A DNA stretch of 58,147 nt from an uncultured Prochlorococcus sp. (GCA_902525585.1 CABZHQ010000007.1:1-58147); one strand, 5' to 3'. Counted from the first letter of the stretch, positions 39,213 through 50,738 are shown. Program-made: numbers and translations. Notes: generated by a model from the sequence alone, not told the origin.

Positions 39213-40784
39213 ATGGAATTAACTCTATGGACATATGAAGGACCACCACATGTTGGTGCGATGAGAATTGCCTCTTCAATGAAAAATGTTCATTATGTTC
39301 TTCATGCCCCTCAAGGAGATACATATGCAGATCTTCTTTTTACAATGATTGAAAGGAGGGGGCAAAGACCTCCAGTAACTTATACAACTTTCCAAGCTAG
39401 AGACCTTGGAGGCGATACAGCTGAATTAGTGAAGAAAAATATTAAGGAAGCGGTTGAACGATTCAAACCAAAAACTCTCTTAGTCGGAGAAAGTTGCACA
39501 GCAGAACTTATCCAAGACCAACCTGGAGCACTTGCGAAAGGGATGGGGTTTGATATGCCGGTTGTTAATCTTGAATTACCTGCTTATAGCAAGAAAGAAA
39601 ATTGGGGGGCCTCAGAAACCTTTTATCAATTAACAAGAACCCTTTTAAAAGAAAAAGTAAGTTCTTCAGACAAAATAAATCCCCTTAGGTGGAGGGAATT
39701 AGGTAGGAGACCAAAAGTTAATATACTTGGCCCTTCATTACTAGGATTTAGATGCAGAGATGATGTAATCGAAATCCAACGCATACTTTCGGAACAAGGT
39801 ATAGATACAAACGTAGTTGCTCCCTTAGGTGCTAGTCCTGATGATATTGAGAGACTAATTGATGCTGAAATAAATATCTGTCTTTATCAAGAAATTGCTG
39901 AAGCTTCATGTGAGTGGCTTAAACGGAACTTTGGCATGGAATATACGAATACTATTCCTATTGGAATAAAAAATACAATTGAATTTATAAATGAAGTTCA
40001 TAAGAAATTAGATCTTCCTTTAACGAATAAAGAAGAATTAGAAAATAAATCAAAACTTCCTTGGTACTCAAAATCAGTTGACTCAAATTATCTAACTGGT
40101 AAAAGAGTTTTTATTTTTGGTGATGGAACACATGCAATTGCAGCAGCCAAAATTGCTAAGGAGGAATTGGGTTTTGAAGTAGTGGGTCTTGGAACATACA
40201 GCAGGGAGATGGCCAGGCAAGTAAGAGCTACTGCAAAAGATCTTAATGTAGAAGCTCTTATAACTAACAATTATCTAGAAGTGGAAGATGCCATGAGAAA
40301 GGCCGCCCCTGAACTAGTTTTAGGGACCCAAATGGAAAGGCATAGTGCAAAAAGACTCGGAATTCCATGCTCAGTAATTAGTACTCCAATGCATGTTCAA
40401 GATGTTCCTGCAAGATATAGTCCTCAAATGGGATGGGAAGGAGCAAATGTAATTTTTGATGACTGGGTACATCCCCTAATGATGGGCTTAGAAGAGCATC
40501 TTATTGACATGTTCAAACATGACTTTGAGTTTGTTGATGGTCATCAAAGCCATTTAGGACATACAGCGACAAACACAAATGACATATTAAATTCTGACAA
40601 GAAAAAAGAAAAAAATAGTAAAGAAGGAATTATCTGGACTGAATCTGGTAGAGCTGAATTAACAAAAGTTCCATTTTTTGTAAGAGGTAAAGTTAAAACA
40701 AATACTGAAAAATACGCAATCTTAAGAGGAATTCCAGAGATAAGCGATGAAACTCTTTACGATGCTAAAGCATATTTCAGTTAA
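39213..40784 (+). CDS. chlB: light-independent protochlorophyllide reductase subunit B
   Basis: ChlB is the second catalytic DPOR subunit and binds substrate. The 523-residue protein starts [20 protein letters not shown] and contains the cluster/ligand residues in [14 protein letters not shown] and [30 protein letters not shown] marks the second nitrogenase-like domain. The C-terminal residues (about 450-523) are the family-specific PCP-red domain with [16 protein letters not shown]. It follows chlN by 6 bp. Confidence 0.97.
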   Translation: MELTLWTYEGPPHVGAMRIASSMKNVHYVLHAPQGDTYADLLFTMIERRGQRPPVTYTTFQARDLGGDTAELVKKNIKEAVERFKPKTLLVGESCTAELIQDQPGALAKGMGFDMPVVNLELPAYSKKENWGASETFYQLTRTLLKEKVSSSDKINPLRWRELGRRPKVNILGPSLLGFRCRDDVIEIQRILSEQGIDTNVVAPLGASPDDIERLIDAEINICLYQEIAEASCEWLKRNFGMEYTNTIPIGIKNTIEFINEVHKKLDLPLTNKEELENKSKLPWYSKSVDSNYLTGKRVFIFGDGTHAIAAAKIAKEELGFEVVGLGTYSREMARQVRATAKDLNVEALITNNYLEVEDAMRKAAPELVLGTQMERHSAKRLGIPCSVISTPMHVQDVPARYSPQMGWEGANVIFDDWVHPLMMGLEEHLIDMFKHDFEFVDGHQSHLGHTATNTNDILNSDKKKEKNSKEGIIWTESGRAELTKVPFFVRGKVKTNTEKYAILRGIPEISDETLYDAKAYFS

Positions 40785-40866
40785 TTTTTACTAATAAAAT
40801 ATAATTAAGTCATGAGTATTTTCACTCATAATCTAATAGATTTAATCCTAAAAATTCAGTTATAAG

Positions 40867-40923
40867 AACATATTTCACACTTTTAATACAATTAAATACA
40901 TATTTGTTTAGAAACATATTTCA
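40867..40923. repeat. repeated 11-bp motif upstream of chlL
   Basis: AACATATTTCA occurs at 40867-40877 and 40913-40923, 46 bp apart in the same orientation, in the 189-bp chlB-chlL gap. A short hairpin (ATGAGT paired with ACTCAT) lies further upstream near 40813-40830. These could be regulator sites for chlL, which has its own upstream region rather than being tightly joined to chlB. No known motif matches. Confidence 0.45.
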
Positions 40924-40973
40924 TGTGTATTTGCGCTGCAAGAATATAAATAATAATGTGTTTTAAGCTTTAA

Positions 40974-41861
<888 letters not shown>

Positions 41862-41867
41862 TTTAAA

Positions 41868-42878
41868 TTAATCTAATCCAACCAATTTGCTTGTTAAATC
41901 ATAAGTTTGTTGAGAAGTCTTCGTATCAATTATTCTTATTGACAACTTTTGAGAAAAAGCTTTTCTGCCAGTTCTCTGACGATTTCCCCAGCTCCAATGG
42001 ACTGATGGTTTAGCAAATTCTTTATAAGTTGCCACTTGAGCGACCCTTTCTCCTGCCAATCTTTGTGACACATATCCTTTTGTTATGAATTTTTGAAATA
42101 TAGGGAAAAGGAATCTAAATAACCAAGGAGTATCCCTAAAAAGTTTTGTATCAGCAACACATCCAGGATATAAAGAATTTACAATAATTTTCTCTGCAGG
42201 ATATCTTTTCGATAATTCCTGAACGGTCACCATATTACAGAGTTTACTATCCTTATAAGCCTTACCAGGTTTAAATTTCTTTCCGTTCGCCATACTAATT
42301 GGAGATAAAAAACCATTTTTGAATCCAGATAAATCTCCCAAGTCAGCTGGGGCAGGGATGGGGATCCTTCCTCCAAGTTCTGAATAATTTGCCGTAACAG
42401 TCCCTAATATTGTAATTCTTGGCTTGAATAAAGTAGATTTTCCATTTAAGACAATTTCTCTTTCTGAAGATAAAATATTTTCCATAAGAAGGTTTATCAT
42501 AAGAAAATGGCCAAAATGGTTTACAGCCATAGAATTTTCAAATCCCTGAGGAGACCTTTCAGGTCTCTTTAGTCTGGGTTTATAAACTGCTGCATTACAA
42601 ATAAGAGAATTTATTGGTTTTTCGAATCTTTCTAATATTTCATCACAACCTTTTCTCACATCATCCAAGTTAGAAAGGTCTATTTCTATAAAGTGAACAT
42701 TTTTAACTTCCTCTTTTGTCAAGAACTTCTCAGCAATTTTCATAGCTTTTTTATTTGATCGATTAACAGCTATAACTTCCCATCCAAATCTTAATAGAGG
42801 TTTTAGAGTATTTAATCCAACTCCTGAAGTTGTTCCTGTAATTAGGACTAAACCCTGAATGTTCTTACTCACTAGCAA
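41868..42878 (-). CDS. por: light-dependent protochlorophyllide oxidoreductase
   Basis: LPOR reduces protochlorophyllide using light and NADPH. The 336-residue SDR protein shows the nucleotide-binding TGTTSGVGLNT, LICNAAVYKP, the catalytic pair Tyr-Lys in KAYKDSKLCNMV, and the POR-specific GRIPIPAPADLGDLSG and GCVADTKLF. The start is a TTG, and a GTG two codons in is also possible. It directly faces chlL, so the dark and light routes to chlorophyllide are encoded side by side on opposite strands. Confidence 0.95.
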   Translation of the reverse strand: MLVSKNIQGLVLITGTTSGVGLNTLKPLLRFGWEVIAVNRSNKKAMKIAEKFLTKEEVKNVHFIEIDLSNLDDVRKGCDEILERFEKPINSLICNAAVYKPRLKRPERSPQGFENSMAVNHFGHFLMINLLMENILSSEREIVLNGKSTLFKPRITILGTVTANYSELGGRIPIPAPADLGDLSGFKNGFLSPISMANGKKFKPGKAYKDSKLCNMVTVQELSKRYPAEKIIVNSLYPGCVADTKLFRDTPWLFRFLFPIFQKFITKGYVSQRLAGERVAQVATYKEFAKPSVHWSWGNRQRTGRKAFSQKLSIRIIDTKTSQQTYDLTSKLVGLD

Positions 42879-42925
42879 AAAAGTTAATAGAAAATTAAAA
42901 GCAGAATGATTCTAGATCATCCTTA

Positions 42926-43273
42926 TCAACGCCATATTACTCTGATAATGTCCCTAGAAATTATTTGATCCTGATCCTTCATAAATCTTTGCTCACCTTC
43001 AGAAGAGAATAAATCATCAAACTTATCTGTTAAAAGATTAAATCTATATTTTTCGTATAAAAATGATTCTTCAATTTCCCTTAATCTGGTCAACCTTACT
43101 TTAGAACTATAGCCAAGCTTAATCAGGCTTATTATTGCTAAAAGGGAAAAGCTAATTTTTATAATTAAAAAAATCAATAATACAAAATTATCCTCTTTCT
43201 GTTGTCTTTTTATAAATACAGACCCAAAATATTTTTTGATGAAAATACTATTTTTATTAAAAGATTTTGACAA
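42926..43273 (-). CDS. small single-helix membrane protein, function unknown
   Basis: This 115-residue protein starts at a TTG. It has a basic N-terminus, one membrane helix (about residues 29-50) and a C-terminal region of charged helical character (RLREIEESFLYEKYRF) ending in DQDQIISRDIIRVIW. This membrane-anchored coiled-coil-like layout recalls the bitopic division proteins FtsB/FtsL, but no specific signature was seen. The C-terminal pattern looks conserved in cyanobacteria, although I cannot verify that. It lies between por and psaM on the same strand. Confidence 0.6.
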   Translation of the reverse strand: MSKSFNKNSIFIKKYFGSVFIKRQQKEDNFVLLIFLIIKISFSLLAIISLIKLGYSSKVRLTRLREIEESFLYEKYRFNLLTDKFDDLFSSEGEQRFMKDQDQIISRDIIRVIWR

Positions 43274-43358
43274 ATTAAGTACTTGATATTTTTACTGAAT
43301 AAATCAATTCAGTCTTACTTTATTATTACCTTATAAATTTTAAATTTTCTAATAGAAC

Positions 43359-43463
43359 TTAGTTCCTTCCTAAACTAATTCCTAGTCTTAATGCTAAAAC
43401 TCCTGCATGCATAACAACTATGAGACTTAATGCAATAAGATTTATTGTTTGAGTAGGCTCCAT
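43359..43463 (-). CDS. psaM: photosystem I reaction center subunit XII (PsaM)
   Basis: This 34-residue gene has an ATG at 43463 and a TAA at 43361-43359. It begins [12 protein letters not shown] and ends GISLGRN, with a single membrane helix between. The sequence matches PsaM, the small subunit near the PSI trimer contact region. It is short enough to be missed by routine gene prediction. It is about 85 bp upstream of the membrane protein gene on the same strand. Confidence 0.93.
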   Translation of the reverse strand: MEPTQTINLIALSLIVVMHAGVLALRLGISLGRN

Positions 43464-43564
43464 GGTAAAAAAATTATTTTCTATATTCTCCACCGAAAAG
43501 AGAAGATTTGAAACACTATTACAAAATGATGTTACGTAATTAACAAATTGAAAGAAAAAATTTA

Positions 43565-44293
43565 TTGAAAATTATCATAAATAGATCTACAAAGTTAATT
43601 TTGGGAATTGAAAATCAGGCTTTAATTTTTTCAACAAATAATTTACCTGGATTTGATCAAATGGCTTTAGATTTAAATTCTTTAGATCAGACAATTTCGA
43701 ATCCCGAAATAATTCTCACATTAAGGTTCTACTATTGGACTGGGGATTGGCTTTCAATTGGCTATCACCAAAAGGAAATTCCTCTTCATTGGAAAAATTT
43801 ATTATCAAATGGGGAAATTAATATTGTAAGACGTCCCTCTGGAGGGGGTGCTGTTCTGCATTCAGGAGGCATAACATATGCATTAACATTTAAAAAAACT
43901 TACTATAAATTCTTTAGCTATGAAATGGTTAATAACTGGTTAATTAAAAGTTTTAGAGAATTAGGTCTAAACTTACAATATGGTAATTTACGAAAATCAA
44001 GCATTAAAACAAATTGTTTTGGGACTTCATTAATTTCTGATTTAGTTGATCAGGATGGTTTTAAGAGAATAGGTAGTGCTCAATTTCGAAAAAGAGGCGC
44101 ATTCCTTCAACATGGAGAAATTCAAACAAATCCTTCAAGAGATTTGTGGTTCAAATTATTCAAAGAAGAAGCTCCTCCAAAAGTAAATTTAAAACTAACA
44201 AATGATGAAATAGTTAAACATTTGAGAAATACATTCGTGAAAAATAAATCAAATATAAATTTCAAAAATATTGCCTTACATATTAAAAAATAG
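43565..44293 (+). CDS. lipoate/biotin protein ligase family protein
   Basis: This 242-residue protein belongs to the LplA/BPL fold (PF03099). It shows [19 protein letters not shown], the substrate-binding RRxxGGGxV loop, and a central [17 protein letters not shown], the Lys-containing strand and following H-G-E segment that line the acyl-adenylate site. It probably attaches lipoate (or biotin) to target proteins such as the pyruvate dehydrogenase or glycine cleavage proteins. The start is a TTG at 43565 and an extra N-terminal stretch precedes the family core. It is convergent with the M50 peptidase gene. Confidence 0.8.
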   Translation: MKIIINRSTKLILGIENQALIFSTNNLPGFDQMALDLNSLDQTISNPEIILTLRFYYWTGDWLSIGYHQKEIPLHWKNLLSNGEINIVRRPSGGGAVLHSGGITYALTFKKTYYKFFSYEMVNNWLIKSFRELGLNLQYGNLRKSSIKTNCFGTSLISDLVDQDGFKRIGSAQFRKRGAFLQHGEIQTNPSRDLWFKLFKEEAPPKVNLKLTNDEIVKHLRNTFVKNKSNINFKNIALHIKK

Positions 44294-44315
44294 AAACTTT
44301 AATTGACAAGAATTA

Positions 44316-45539
44316 TTAAAGATCTCCTTTCTGCTTCATTGAATTAATTATTCTTGGCAAATCAATCCCTAAGGGATAATGATTTTTAATATTTAACTTG
44401 TTAACAATCTCTGAAGGCAAATTAAACCCTAATTGATTCAATACAAAGTTTCCAATTTTTGACCTATCTATTATCCCCAAAGGCATATCTGCAGTACTGA
44501 GAACCAATAAAAAACCTTCTTTTTTTGCTTCTAGTCTTTCTATAGTTTTCCATAATTTATCGTTACAAGATACCCTTTCAAAACTATCGATTGGTTTCAT
44601 AAAATCTCCAATAAAGTTCCGTTCCCATTTTTTTAAGGAAACAGTTTTTAAAATACTCTCATCAACAAAACCGGTCCATCTACCATTATTCGTAACAAAA
44701 AAATACTTATCCGATACATCCTTTTTATTTTTTATTAATTTATTAAATTCTGAGAAATTTGAATCGTATTCAATTTTCCTCAAAGGCTTTAGTTTAATCT
44801 CAGAAACTTTACTAAATTTTAGTATGTTTTCAATTTTAAAAAATTGGCTTTCAGATTTTGAAGAATTAACTCCAAACAAGCCCAAAGAAGAAAGAATAAA
44901 ACCAAAGTAAAAGTTAAATCTGAATAAACAAATTATCCCAAAAAATAAAACTACAAAAGATAATAATAAATTTACTTTATTGAGGAAATTTCTTCCTTTA
45001 TTTTTACTCCCTGAGAAATACCAAATAATACTTTTTAATAAATTCCCCCCATCTAAAGAACCAATTGGAATCAAATTTAAGAAGCCTAAGAATAAATTAA
45101 ATATACCTACTCTTGAAATAACATTAAATGCTATTTGTTCTTGAGATGCATCGTTATTACTAATTAAAAGTAGGATAGATGCTGTAGCGAAACATAAAAG
45201 AGGTCTAACAATTGCAATTTTTATATTACCTAAGGCAGTTTGACAATACTTATCTATTTGAAAAATTGCTCCTAAAAAATAAAAAGTAATTTTTTTTATT
45301 TTTACACCCTGATTAAGTGAAACAAAAGTATGAAAAACCTCATGAAAAATAATTGAAGATAATAAGAAAAAAGAAGTTAAAAAACCTATAATCCAAGCTT
45401 CTTTTTTATTATAGATATCGCCGGAAGATAAATTGACCTGATTACTTATACTCCATGAGAATAAAAAGAGAATAACAAACCAATAGGGATGAACTTTAAA
45501 GGGAATTCCCCATATTTTAAAAATTTGCCAACTTCTCAA
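44316..45539 (-). CDS. M50 family zinc metalloprotease with CBS domains (site-2 protease-like)
   Basis: This 407-residue membrane protein has about five to six helices in the first 215 residues and two CBS domains after that (about residues 225-380). The protease motif is HEVFH at 66-70, with the second site NLIPIGSLDGG near residue 158 (NPxxxxDGG-type). CBS domains sense adenosine ligands. This architecture is the cyanobacterial SREBP/M50 type that cleaves membrane-bound regulators, for example anti-sigma factors. Its substrate is not seen here. It starts at a TTG. Confidence 0.85.
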   Translation of the reverse strand: MRSWQIFKIWGIPFKVHPYWFVILFLFSWSISNQVNLSSGDIYNKKEAWIIGFLTSFFLLSSIIFHEVFHTFVSLNQGVKIKKITFYFLGAIFQIDKYCQTALGNIKIAIVRPLLCFATASILLLISNNDASQEQIAFNVISRVGIFNLFLGFLNLIPIGSLDGGNLLKSIIWYFSGSKNKGRNFLNKVNLLLSFVVLFFGIICLFRFNFYFGFILSSLGLFGVNSSKSESQFFKIENILKFSKVSEIKLKPLRKIEYDSNFSEFNKLIKNKKDVSDKYFFVTNNGRWTGFVDESILKTVSLKKWERNFIGDFMKPIDSFERVSCNDKLWKTIERLEAKKEGFLLVLSTADMPLGIIDRSKIGNFVLNQLGFNLPSEIVNKLNIKNHYPLGIDLPRIINSMKQKGDL

Positions 45540-45579
45540 AAATAATCTCCGCTATATTTAGCAATAATATTAATCTTAC

Positions 45580-46251
45580 ATGCAGGCTAATGATATGCCC
45601 AAGACTAATCCTCTAGTTAAAATTTGTGGACTAACATCTGAAGAACAAGCTCTTCAAGTCGCTAAATTAGGAGCGAATGCTATTGGTATTATTTCGGTTG
45701 AAGAGTCTCCAAGGCATGTATCAGCTGAAATTAAGAAAAAAATATTTAAAACCCTAGAAAATTTTTATCCAAAAATCGAGAGGGTATCAGTTGTACAAAA
45801 TTGTCCAATAGACTTAATTATTAAAAATTTCTTAGGAAACCCCACTGAAACTATCATTCAATTACATGGAGATGAAGATATTGATTATTGCAAAAAAATA
45901 AGGGAAAAAATTCCAAATATTGGCCTATGGAAAGCTTTCAGAATAAAAACAGAAAAGGACTTAGATAAAATAAAACCGTTTGAGGATTTTGTAGATGCGA
46001 TACTTCTTGATTCTTGGAATAAAGAAACTTATGGAGGTTCAGGGAAAAAAATAAATTCTATATATCTAAAGAATTTGCAATTTAGTAAACCATGGTGGTT
46101 AGCAGGTGGAATATCAATTGAATGGATTGATGAAATCCTCACAGATTTCAAACCAGATGGATTAGATATTTCAAGTAGTATTGAAATATCTCCAGGATTA
46201 AAAGATATTAAAAAAACAGAGGATCTTTTGAAGTTTTTGAAAAGAAATTAG
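45580..46251 (+). CDS. trpF: phosphoribosylanthranilate isomerase
   Basis: TrpF isomerises phosphoribosylanthranilate in tryptophan synthesis. The 223-residue TIM-barrel protein has the catalytic Cys in LVKICGLTSEEQA, the QLHGDED strand and the catalytic Asp in AILLDSW, then WWLAGGIS and the phosphate-binding GLDISSSIE. A second ATG six codons in is an alternative start. Its 3' end overlaps the folE stop by 4 bp on the opposite strand. Confidence 0.93.
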   Translation: MQANDMPKTNPLVKICGLTSEEQALQVAKLGANAIGIISVEESPRHVSAEIKKKIFKTLENFYPKIERVSVVQNCPIDLIIKNFLGNPTETIIQLHGDEDIDYCKKIREKIPNIGLWKAFRIKTEKDLDKIKPFEDFVDAILLDSWNKETYGGSGKKINSIYLKNLQFSKPWWLAGGISIEWIDEILTDFKPDGLDISSSIEISPGLKDIKKTEDLLKFLKRN

Positions 46252-46988
46252 TAATTATTAGTAGCCGACTGCTGTTTTACAAGCTCAAAAAATTCTTGTT
46301 TTAGACTTAAATCGTGTCTAAAATCGCCCCTCACCACAGAATTAATCATGCTTGTATTTGGTTCTTTGACTCCCCTCCACTTCATACAATAATGTTGGGC
46401 CTTTACAATAATACCTAAACCTTTAGGTTCGCATAGTTTTTCAATTTCATCTGCAAGTATCATTACAGCTTCTTCCTGAATATGAGGTCTTGAAAAAACC
46501 CAATCAGCAACTCTCGCAAATTTTGAAAGCCCTATGACTTTATTTCCAGGTTTAATACCTATCCAACACTCCCCAAGAATTGGAACTAAGTGATGTGAAC
46601 ATGCAGATCTGACAGAAATTGGGCCAACTGTATAAATTTCATCAAGATTTTTATCATTAGGGAAACTTGTAACTTTAGGTTGTTCATAATATCTGCCTTT
46701 AAAAACTTCATTTAAATACATTTTTGAAACTCTTTCAGCAGTTTCTTGAGTATTATGATCATTTTCAACATCTATTACGAGGGACTTTAGTAAGTCTTTA
46801 ACTCTTGAGGCTACCTCTTTTTCTAAAATTTCTAATTCACCAGGATTTATAAAATCAGAAATATTATCGTTAGCACTAAATCTTTTCCCAGAATTCTTAA
46901 TTCTGTCTCTAATAATTTCTGAAATTAGTTTATTAGTAATCTGGTCATCAAAGTTTCTAATATTATCGTTGGGTAATGTAGAGGTCAT
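46248..46988 (-). CDS. folE: GTP cyclohydrolase I
   Basis: FolE opens GTP to dihydroneopterin triphosphate, feeding folate and, through QueD-type enzymes, 7-deazaguanine and pterins. The 246-residue protein has the zinc-binding CSHHLVPILG and the active-site segments GLSKFARVADWVFSRPHIQEE and HYCMKWRGVKEP. The N-terminal 45 residues are variable and polar. It is convergent with trpF, with a 4-bp overlap. The divergent QueD-like protein in this window could use its product. Confidence 0.95.
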   Translation of the reverse strand: MTSTLPNDNIRNFDDQITNKLISEIIRDRIKNSGKRFSANDNISDFINPGELEILEKEVASRVKDLLKSLVIDVENDHNTQETAERVSKMYLNEVFKGRYYEQPKVTSFPNDKNLDEIYTVGPISVRSACSHHLVPILGECWIGIKPGNKVIGLSKFARVADWVFSRPHIQEEAVMILADEIEKLCEPKGLGIIVKAQHYCMKWRGVKEPNTSMINSVVRGDFRHDLSLKQEFFELVKQQSATNNY

Positions 46989-47141
46989 AAAATTTTTAAC
47001 AGAAAATTGTATGCAACTTAATTAACTGTATCTTCCAAAAGCTTAATTGCTTATACACTATATCACATTCTCTTGTTCAATCGGGTTCAAATAGTACTAA
47101 AAAAAATCACTGTTTTAAGATTAATCAAATAAACATAATGT

Positions 47142-47876
47142 TTAAAAGGCTCCCCCAGAAGGCATCAAAGTCAAGTCTTCAATCAATTGTGATTCAGGTT
47201 TTTGAGCCATATAGAGAATAGTTTCTGATACCTCTTTTGAGGAGAGCATGGAAGTTCTATCAAAATCAGAATTGATTGATGCGGAGTCCCAAAGAGGAGT
47301 ATTAACTGAGCCAAGAGTTATTGTGCACGCTCTTATTGAATTAGATCTCTCCTCCTCCCTCAAGCATTTAGTAAACATAGCTAGTGCAGATTTTGAAACA
47401 CAATAAGCTCCCCATTGGGGGAATGCATTATAAGAGGCATGACTACTAACATTAATAACTAGACCACCATTTTTTCTCATTTGAGGAATTATTGAACTAC
47501 AAATTTGAAAAATACTTGTGAGGTTTATTTGAATAGTTTGTTCCCATTGACCTAATTCCGTTTCAACTAAAGGGCCATTAAATGCGCAACCGGCATTATT
47601 TATCAATACTTTAGGGCACCCATACTTCTGAATTGCTTCTTTAACATAATGTTCTATTTCTAGAGGATTAGATAAATCGCATTTTACTAGGTTAATTTTT
47701 GATTTAGTAGGCAACAATTCACTCCTTAGTTTCTCCATTAGATCCATATTCCTGGAGAGTAAGATTAAATCCCAGCCAGCATTAGCAAAAGTAATTGCGG
47801 TAGATCTACCAATACCTTTCGTAGCACCCGTTATAAAAGCTAGTTTCAATTTATTCAGTTTTTTGGGGGATTTCAC
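47142..47876 (-). CDS. short-chain dehydrogenase/reductase
   Basis: This is a classical SDR with the cofactor motif [12 protein letters not shown], the catalytic Ser in NVSSHAS and the YCVSK active-site pair, about 240 residues long. The start is uncertain. A GTG at 47876 preceded by an AAGAGA ribosome-site-like stretch overlaps the end of accA by 26 bp, and a TTG at 47849 begins 1 bp after accA. The frame is open even to 47891. Coupled translation with accA in the accA-aar-ado region suggests a fatty-acyl or alkane role, perhaps a ketoacyl or aldehyde reductase, but this is inference. Confidence 0.78.
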   Translation of the reverse strand: MKSPKKLNKLKLAFITGATKGIGRSTAITFANAGWDLILLSRNMDLMEKLRSELLPTKSKINLVKCDLSNPLEIEHYVKEAIQKYGCPKVLINNAGCAFNGPLVETELGQWEQTIQINLTSIFQICSSIIPQMRKNGGLVINVSSHASYNAFPQWGAYCVSKSALAMFTKCLREEERSNSIRACTITLGSVNTPLWDSASINSDFDRTSMLSSKEVSETILYMAQKPESQLIEDLTLMPSGGAF

Positions 47877-48858
47877 TATAAATCTCTTCAATATTATTTG
47901 CTTCGATAAATTTACCTAAAACCCTAAATTTTTTGTATCTTTCCTCAATTAATTCGTCTTCAGGCATTTTCAGTAAAGAATTAAGATGTTTCTCAATAGC
48001 CTCTTTTAGTGTGTTACCAGCATCTAAAGGAGCCCAATTATTCCCACCAGAAGGTTCTGGTAATACCTCATCTATAATTCCCAATTTAAGTAAGTCTTTA
48101 CCTGTTATTTTCAGTGCTGATGCAGCTTCTGGTGCCTTCGCAGCATCTCTCCACAAAATTGATGCGCATGCTTCCGGACTAGCCACTGTGTAAACACTGT
48201 GTTCGAACATTAGTAACCTATCTGCAACACCTATTCCAAGTGCGCCTCCTGAACCTCCTTCTCCAATGACAGTAGCCACAATTGGGACTTTCAATCCAAA
48301 CATCTCTCGAAGGTTTCTTGCAATCGCTTCCCCTTGACCTTGTTCTTCAGCTTTTAAGCCAGCATAAGCTCCCGGAGTATCAATAAATGTAAGAATTGGC
48401 AAAGAGAATCTATTCGCATGCTGCATTAATCTAAGAGCTTTTCTATAACCTCCTGGTTTTGCCATCCCAAAGTTTCTTACTACATTTTCTTTTGTGTCCC
48501 TTCCTTTCTGATGCCCTAACATCAACACTGGTCTATTATTTATCGAACCTATCCCTCCAATTAGTGCCATATCATCGCCACCATTTCTGTCTCCATGTAA
48601 TTCGATCCAGTCATCACAAAACATTTGAACAAAGTCCAAAGTACTTGGTCTTTGAGGATGTCTAGCCACCTGAATCTTTTGAGCAGGAGTGAGAGATTTA
48701 AAAATTTCTTCCCTTCTCCTAGTAGCTAGGGTTTCAAGCTGTAGAAGCTGTTGACTAACATCTACCTCTGAATCTCGAGCTAATTCTTTAATTTGCTCTA
48801 TTTGCTTCTCAAGTTCAACTAGAGGCTTTTCAAAATCAAGGAGGTAACGTTTAGCCAT
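47851..48858 (-). CDS. accA: acetyl-CoA carboxylase carboxyltransferase alpha subunit
   Basis: AccA with AccD transfers the carboxyl group from biotin to acetyl-CoA, the committed step of fatty-acid synthesis. The 335-residue protein shows the N-terminal [32 protein letters not shown], the acetyl-CoA-binding [19 protein letters not shown], and [12 protein letters not shown] oxyanion region. It lies 3 bp downstream of aar, so fatty-acid precursor supply and alkane formation are physically linked. Confidence 0.96.
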   Translation of the reverse strand: MAKRYLLDFEKPLVELEKQIEQIKELARDSEVDVSQQLLQLETLATRRREEIFKSLTPAQKIQVARHPQRPSTLDFVQMFCDDWIELHGDRNGGDDMALIGGIGSINNRPVLMLGHQKGRDTKENVVRNFGMAKPGGYRKALRLMQHANRFSLPILTFIDTPGAYAGLKAEEQGQGEAIARNLREMFGLKVPIVATVIGEGGSGGALGIGVADRLLMFEHSVYTVASPEACASILWRDAAKAPEAASALKITGKDLLKLGIIDEVLPEPSGGNNWAPLDAGNTLKEAIEKHLNSLLKMPEDELIEERYKKFRVLGKFIEANNIEEIYSEIPQKTE

Positions 48859-48861
48859 AAT

Positions 48862-49902
48862 TTAGACAGTTAATACTCTGGGCTGCTTATCAAGTCCAAT
48901 TGCGGAAAAACCATGCTTTAAAGAAGCTGCTCCAATAAATTCCATCTTTTCAAGGGAAATGTTATTTCTTCCCCAACTAAAGTTTGTATGACACTTTTCA
49001 AATTCTAAAATCATAGCTTCCGCAAAGCAAGCAAACATCTCTCGTTGAGGGTTTTGCATTTCCGCAAGTTCCATCATATTCCAACCAATATCATTGAAAA
49101 ACTCTACTATCCCTCCTTTTAAAACATGAATATTTTCACCCTGAAATTTCTCATCAAGATTTTTGGGGTATCCACCATCAATCATTAAACATGGTTTTTT
49201 TAAGTTATCAGTATCAATTTCAATTGTTTTAGGCATACTTGCAACCCACACAACAATATCAGCCTGAGGCAATGCCTCATCTAAACTTGTTATGGTGCCC
49301 CCATCTAATTCTTTTTGTAACAGCGCTAGTGGTTCTTGTTGTCTTGCTACCATGAGAAGCTCTGAAATCCCAGTTTTATTGATAAGCCACCTACAGACAG
49401 CACTACCAATATCACCTGTAGCACCAATTACAGCAACAGTTGCTTTTCTAAGGTCAATCCCAATACGAGGCGCATTTATCTCTAGTTGCTTACAAATAAC
49501 CCAGGCGGTATGAGTATTGCCAGTAGTAAACCTTTCCCACTCTAATGATGTATTTCTAATTTGTTTATGCTGTAAAAGATTAAAATTCTCGAAAATAATA
49601 GAAGTAAATCCTCCTAAAGCGGTAATGTTAATCCCTTTTTTCTGAGCTAGTTCCATAGCATTTAGAACTTTTCTTCTAGCGGTTTTAAACCTAGAAAGCA
49701 TTTCAGGAACAAAGCAAGAATCTATATAAGAACCTTCAATAGATATTCCAGTAGCACTCTTAACTTCTACATTTTCAACAAGCTGGGGAGGAGCAGTACA
49801 CCAAACATCTAAGTCTCCATCAGCAATATGATCAAAGCCTAGCATCGAAGCTTTTCTTTTTGCATCTTCAAAACTGGTTGAGTGGCCTATTAACCCAAAC
49901 AT
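48862..49902 (-). CDS. aar: long-chain acyl-[acyl-carrier-protein] reductase (AAR)
   Basis: AAR reduces acyl-ACP to fatty aldehydes, the first step in cyanobacterial alkane synthesis. The 346-residue protein begins [18 protein letters not shown], has the NADPH motif [14 protein letters not shown] in the central Rossmann domain (about residue 160), and the conserved FACFAEAM near the C-terminus that includes the putative acyl-enzyme Cys. It lies 107 bp downstream of ado and 3 bp upstream of accA, all on the minus strand. Confidence 0.95.
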   Translation of the reverse strand: MFGLIGHSTSFEDAKRKASMLGFDHIADGDLDVWCTAPPQLVENVEVKSATGISIEGSYIDSCFVPEMLSRFKTARRKVLNAMELAQKKGINITALGGFTSIIFENFNLLQHKQIRNTSLEWERFTTGNTHTAWVICKQLEINAPRIGIDLRKATVAVIGATGDIGSAVCRWLINKTGISELLMVARQQEPLALLQKELDGGTITSLDEALPQADIVVWVASMPKTIEIDTDNLKKPCLMIDGGYPKNLDEKFQGENIHVLKGGIVEFFNDIGWNMMELAEMQNPQREMFACFAEAMILEFEKCHTNFSWGRNNISLEKMEFIGAASLKHGFSAIGLDKQPRVLTV

Positions 49903-50009
49903 TTAAAATTTATAAATGGTTTCTATACGATGTTATGAACAATAGCACAGAGGTAACTACTTAAATAGAATTGTTTATTATTAAAATCCTAAATAAATTA
50001 GTAACGTAA

Positions 50010-50738
50010 TTAGACAATAGCTGCCATAGCCATTCTTGCAATTTCTCTATTATCTAGACCTATTTCCATCAATGTATCTTGATAAGCAATCATAAATTCT
50101 TCCATTAATTCTTCTCTGTCCATAGCTAAAACTGATGCGTCATCTGCTACTTCATCTAACATCTTCTTAATTAACGGAAGATTAACCTTATTAGCTTCCA
50201 TTAATTCCACTTTACAAGTAGATAGATTCTCTTTAAGCCACTCTTGACCATAATTTAAATGGAGATATTCATCTTTAACAACTCCCTCTGTTATTTTTTT
50301 TGCAAAAGGATCCGCAACTCTTATGTAGACGTTATAAGCAGAAATAGCAAATGCTTCAATTAAGATAGCTTGTATTAAAAGACATGTTGTTAAATTCCCT
50401 TTTTCAAGAGCAACTTGAAAATTACCATGTAGTTTTGAAAAGAATTTTTTTGCAAAATCCATATCAGCTACTACACCTAAATTCCTTCCACATGCAGTAA
50501 AGCCTTTTTTATGCTTCATTTCCATTCTCGCCAATTTAGTTAACTCCTCTAACTCATCTGGAATTAAAGTTGCTATTGAAATGTAATTATCATGAGCCTC
50601 TTGCTCTCCCTCTATAACAATTGCATTTATTCTGCTGTATGCATCCTTATAAGAATCTGTAGTAAAGTCGGGCAAATCTAAAGAAATCGGATTAGTCGAT
50701 TCTTCAATAGTTTTTTTATTTGATTCTAGAGTTTGCAT
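50010..50738 (-). CDS. ado: aldehyde-deformylating oxygenase (cADO)
   Basis: ADO converts fatty aldehydes to alkanes (mainly pentadecane and heptadecane) plus formate, at a diiron site. From the ATG opening MQTLESNKK it has 242 residues. The six metal ligands are all visible: Glu45 in EGEQEAHDN, Glu73 and His76 in EMKHK, Glu128 in LIEAF, and Glu157 and His160 in KDEYLH. The numbering equals that of the structurally known Prochlorococcus MIT9313 enzyme. The frame opens nine codons earlier but a start there is less likely. Confidence 0.96.
   Translation of the reverse strand: MQTLESNKKTIEESTNPISLDLPDFTTDSYKDAYSRINAIVIEGEQEAHDNYISIATLIPDELEELTKLARMEMKHKKGFTACGRNLGVVADMDFAKKFFSKLHGNFQVALEKGNLTTCLLIQAILIEAFAISAYNVYIRVADPFAKKITEGVVKDEYLHLNYGQEWLKENLSTCKVELMEANKVNLPLIKKMLDEVADDASVLAMDREELMEEFMIAYQDTLMEIGLDNREIARMAMAAIV

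Noticed and set aside
46989..47141. A GGTTCAAAT-like stretch in the folE/SDR gap as a possible tRNA
   Set aside because: There is no matching acceptor, D or anticodon arm on either strand.
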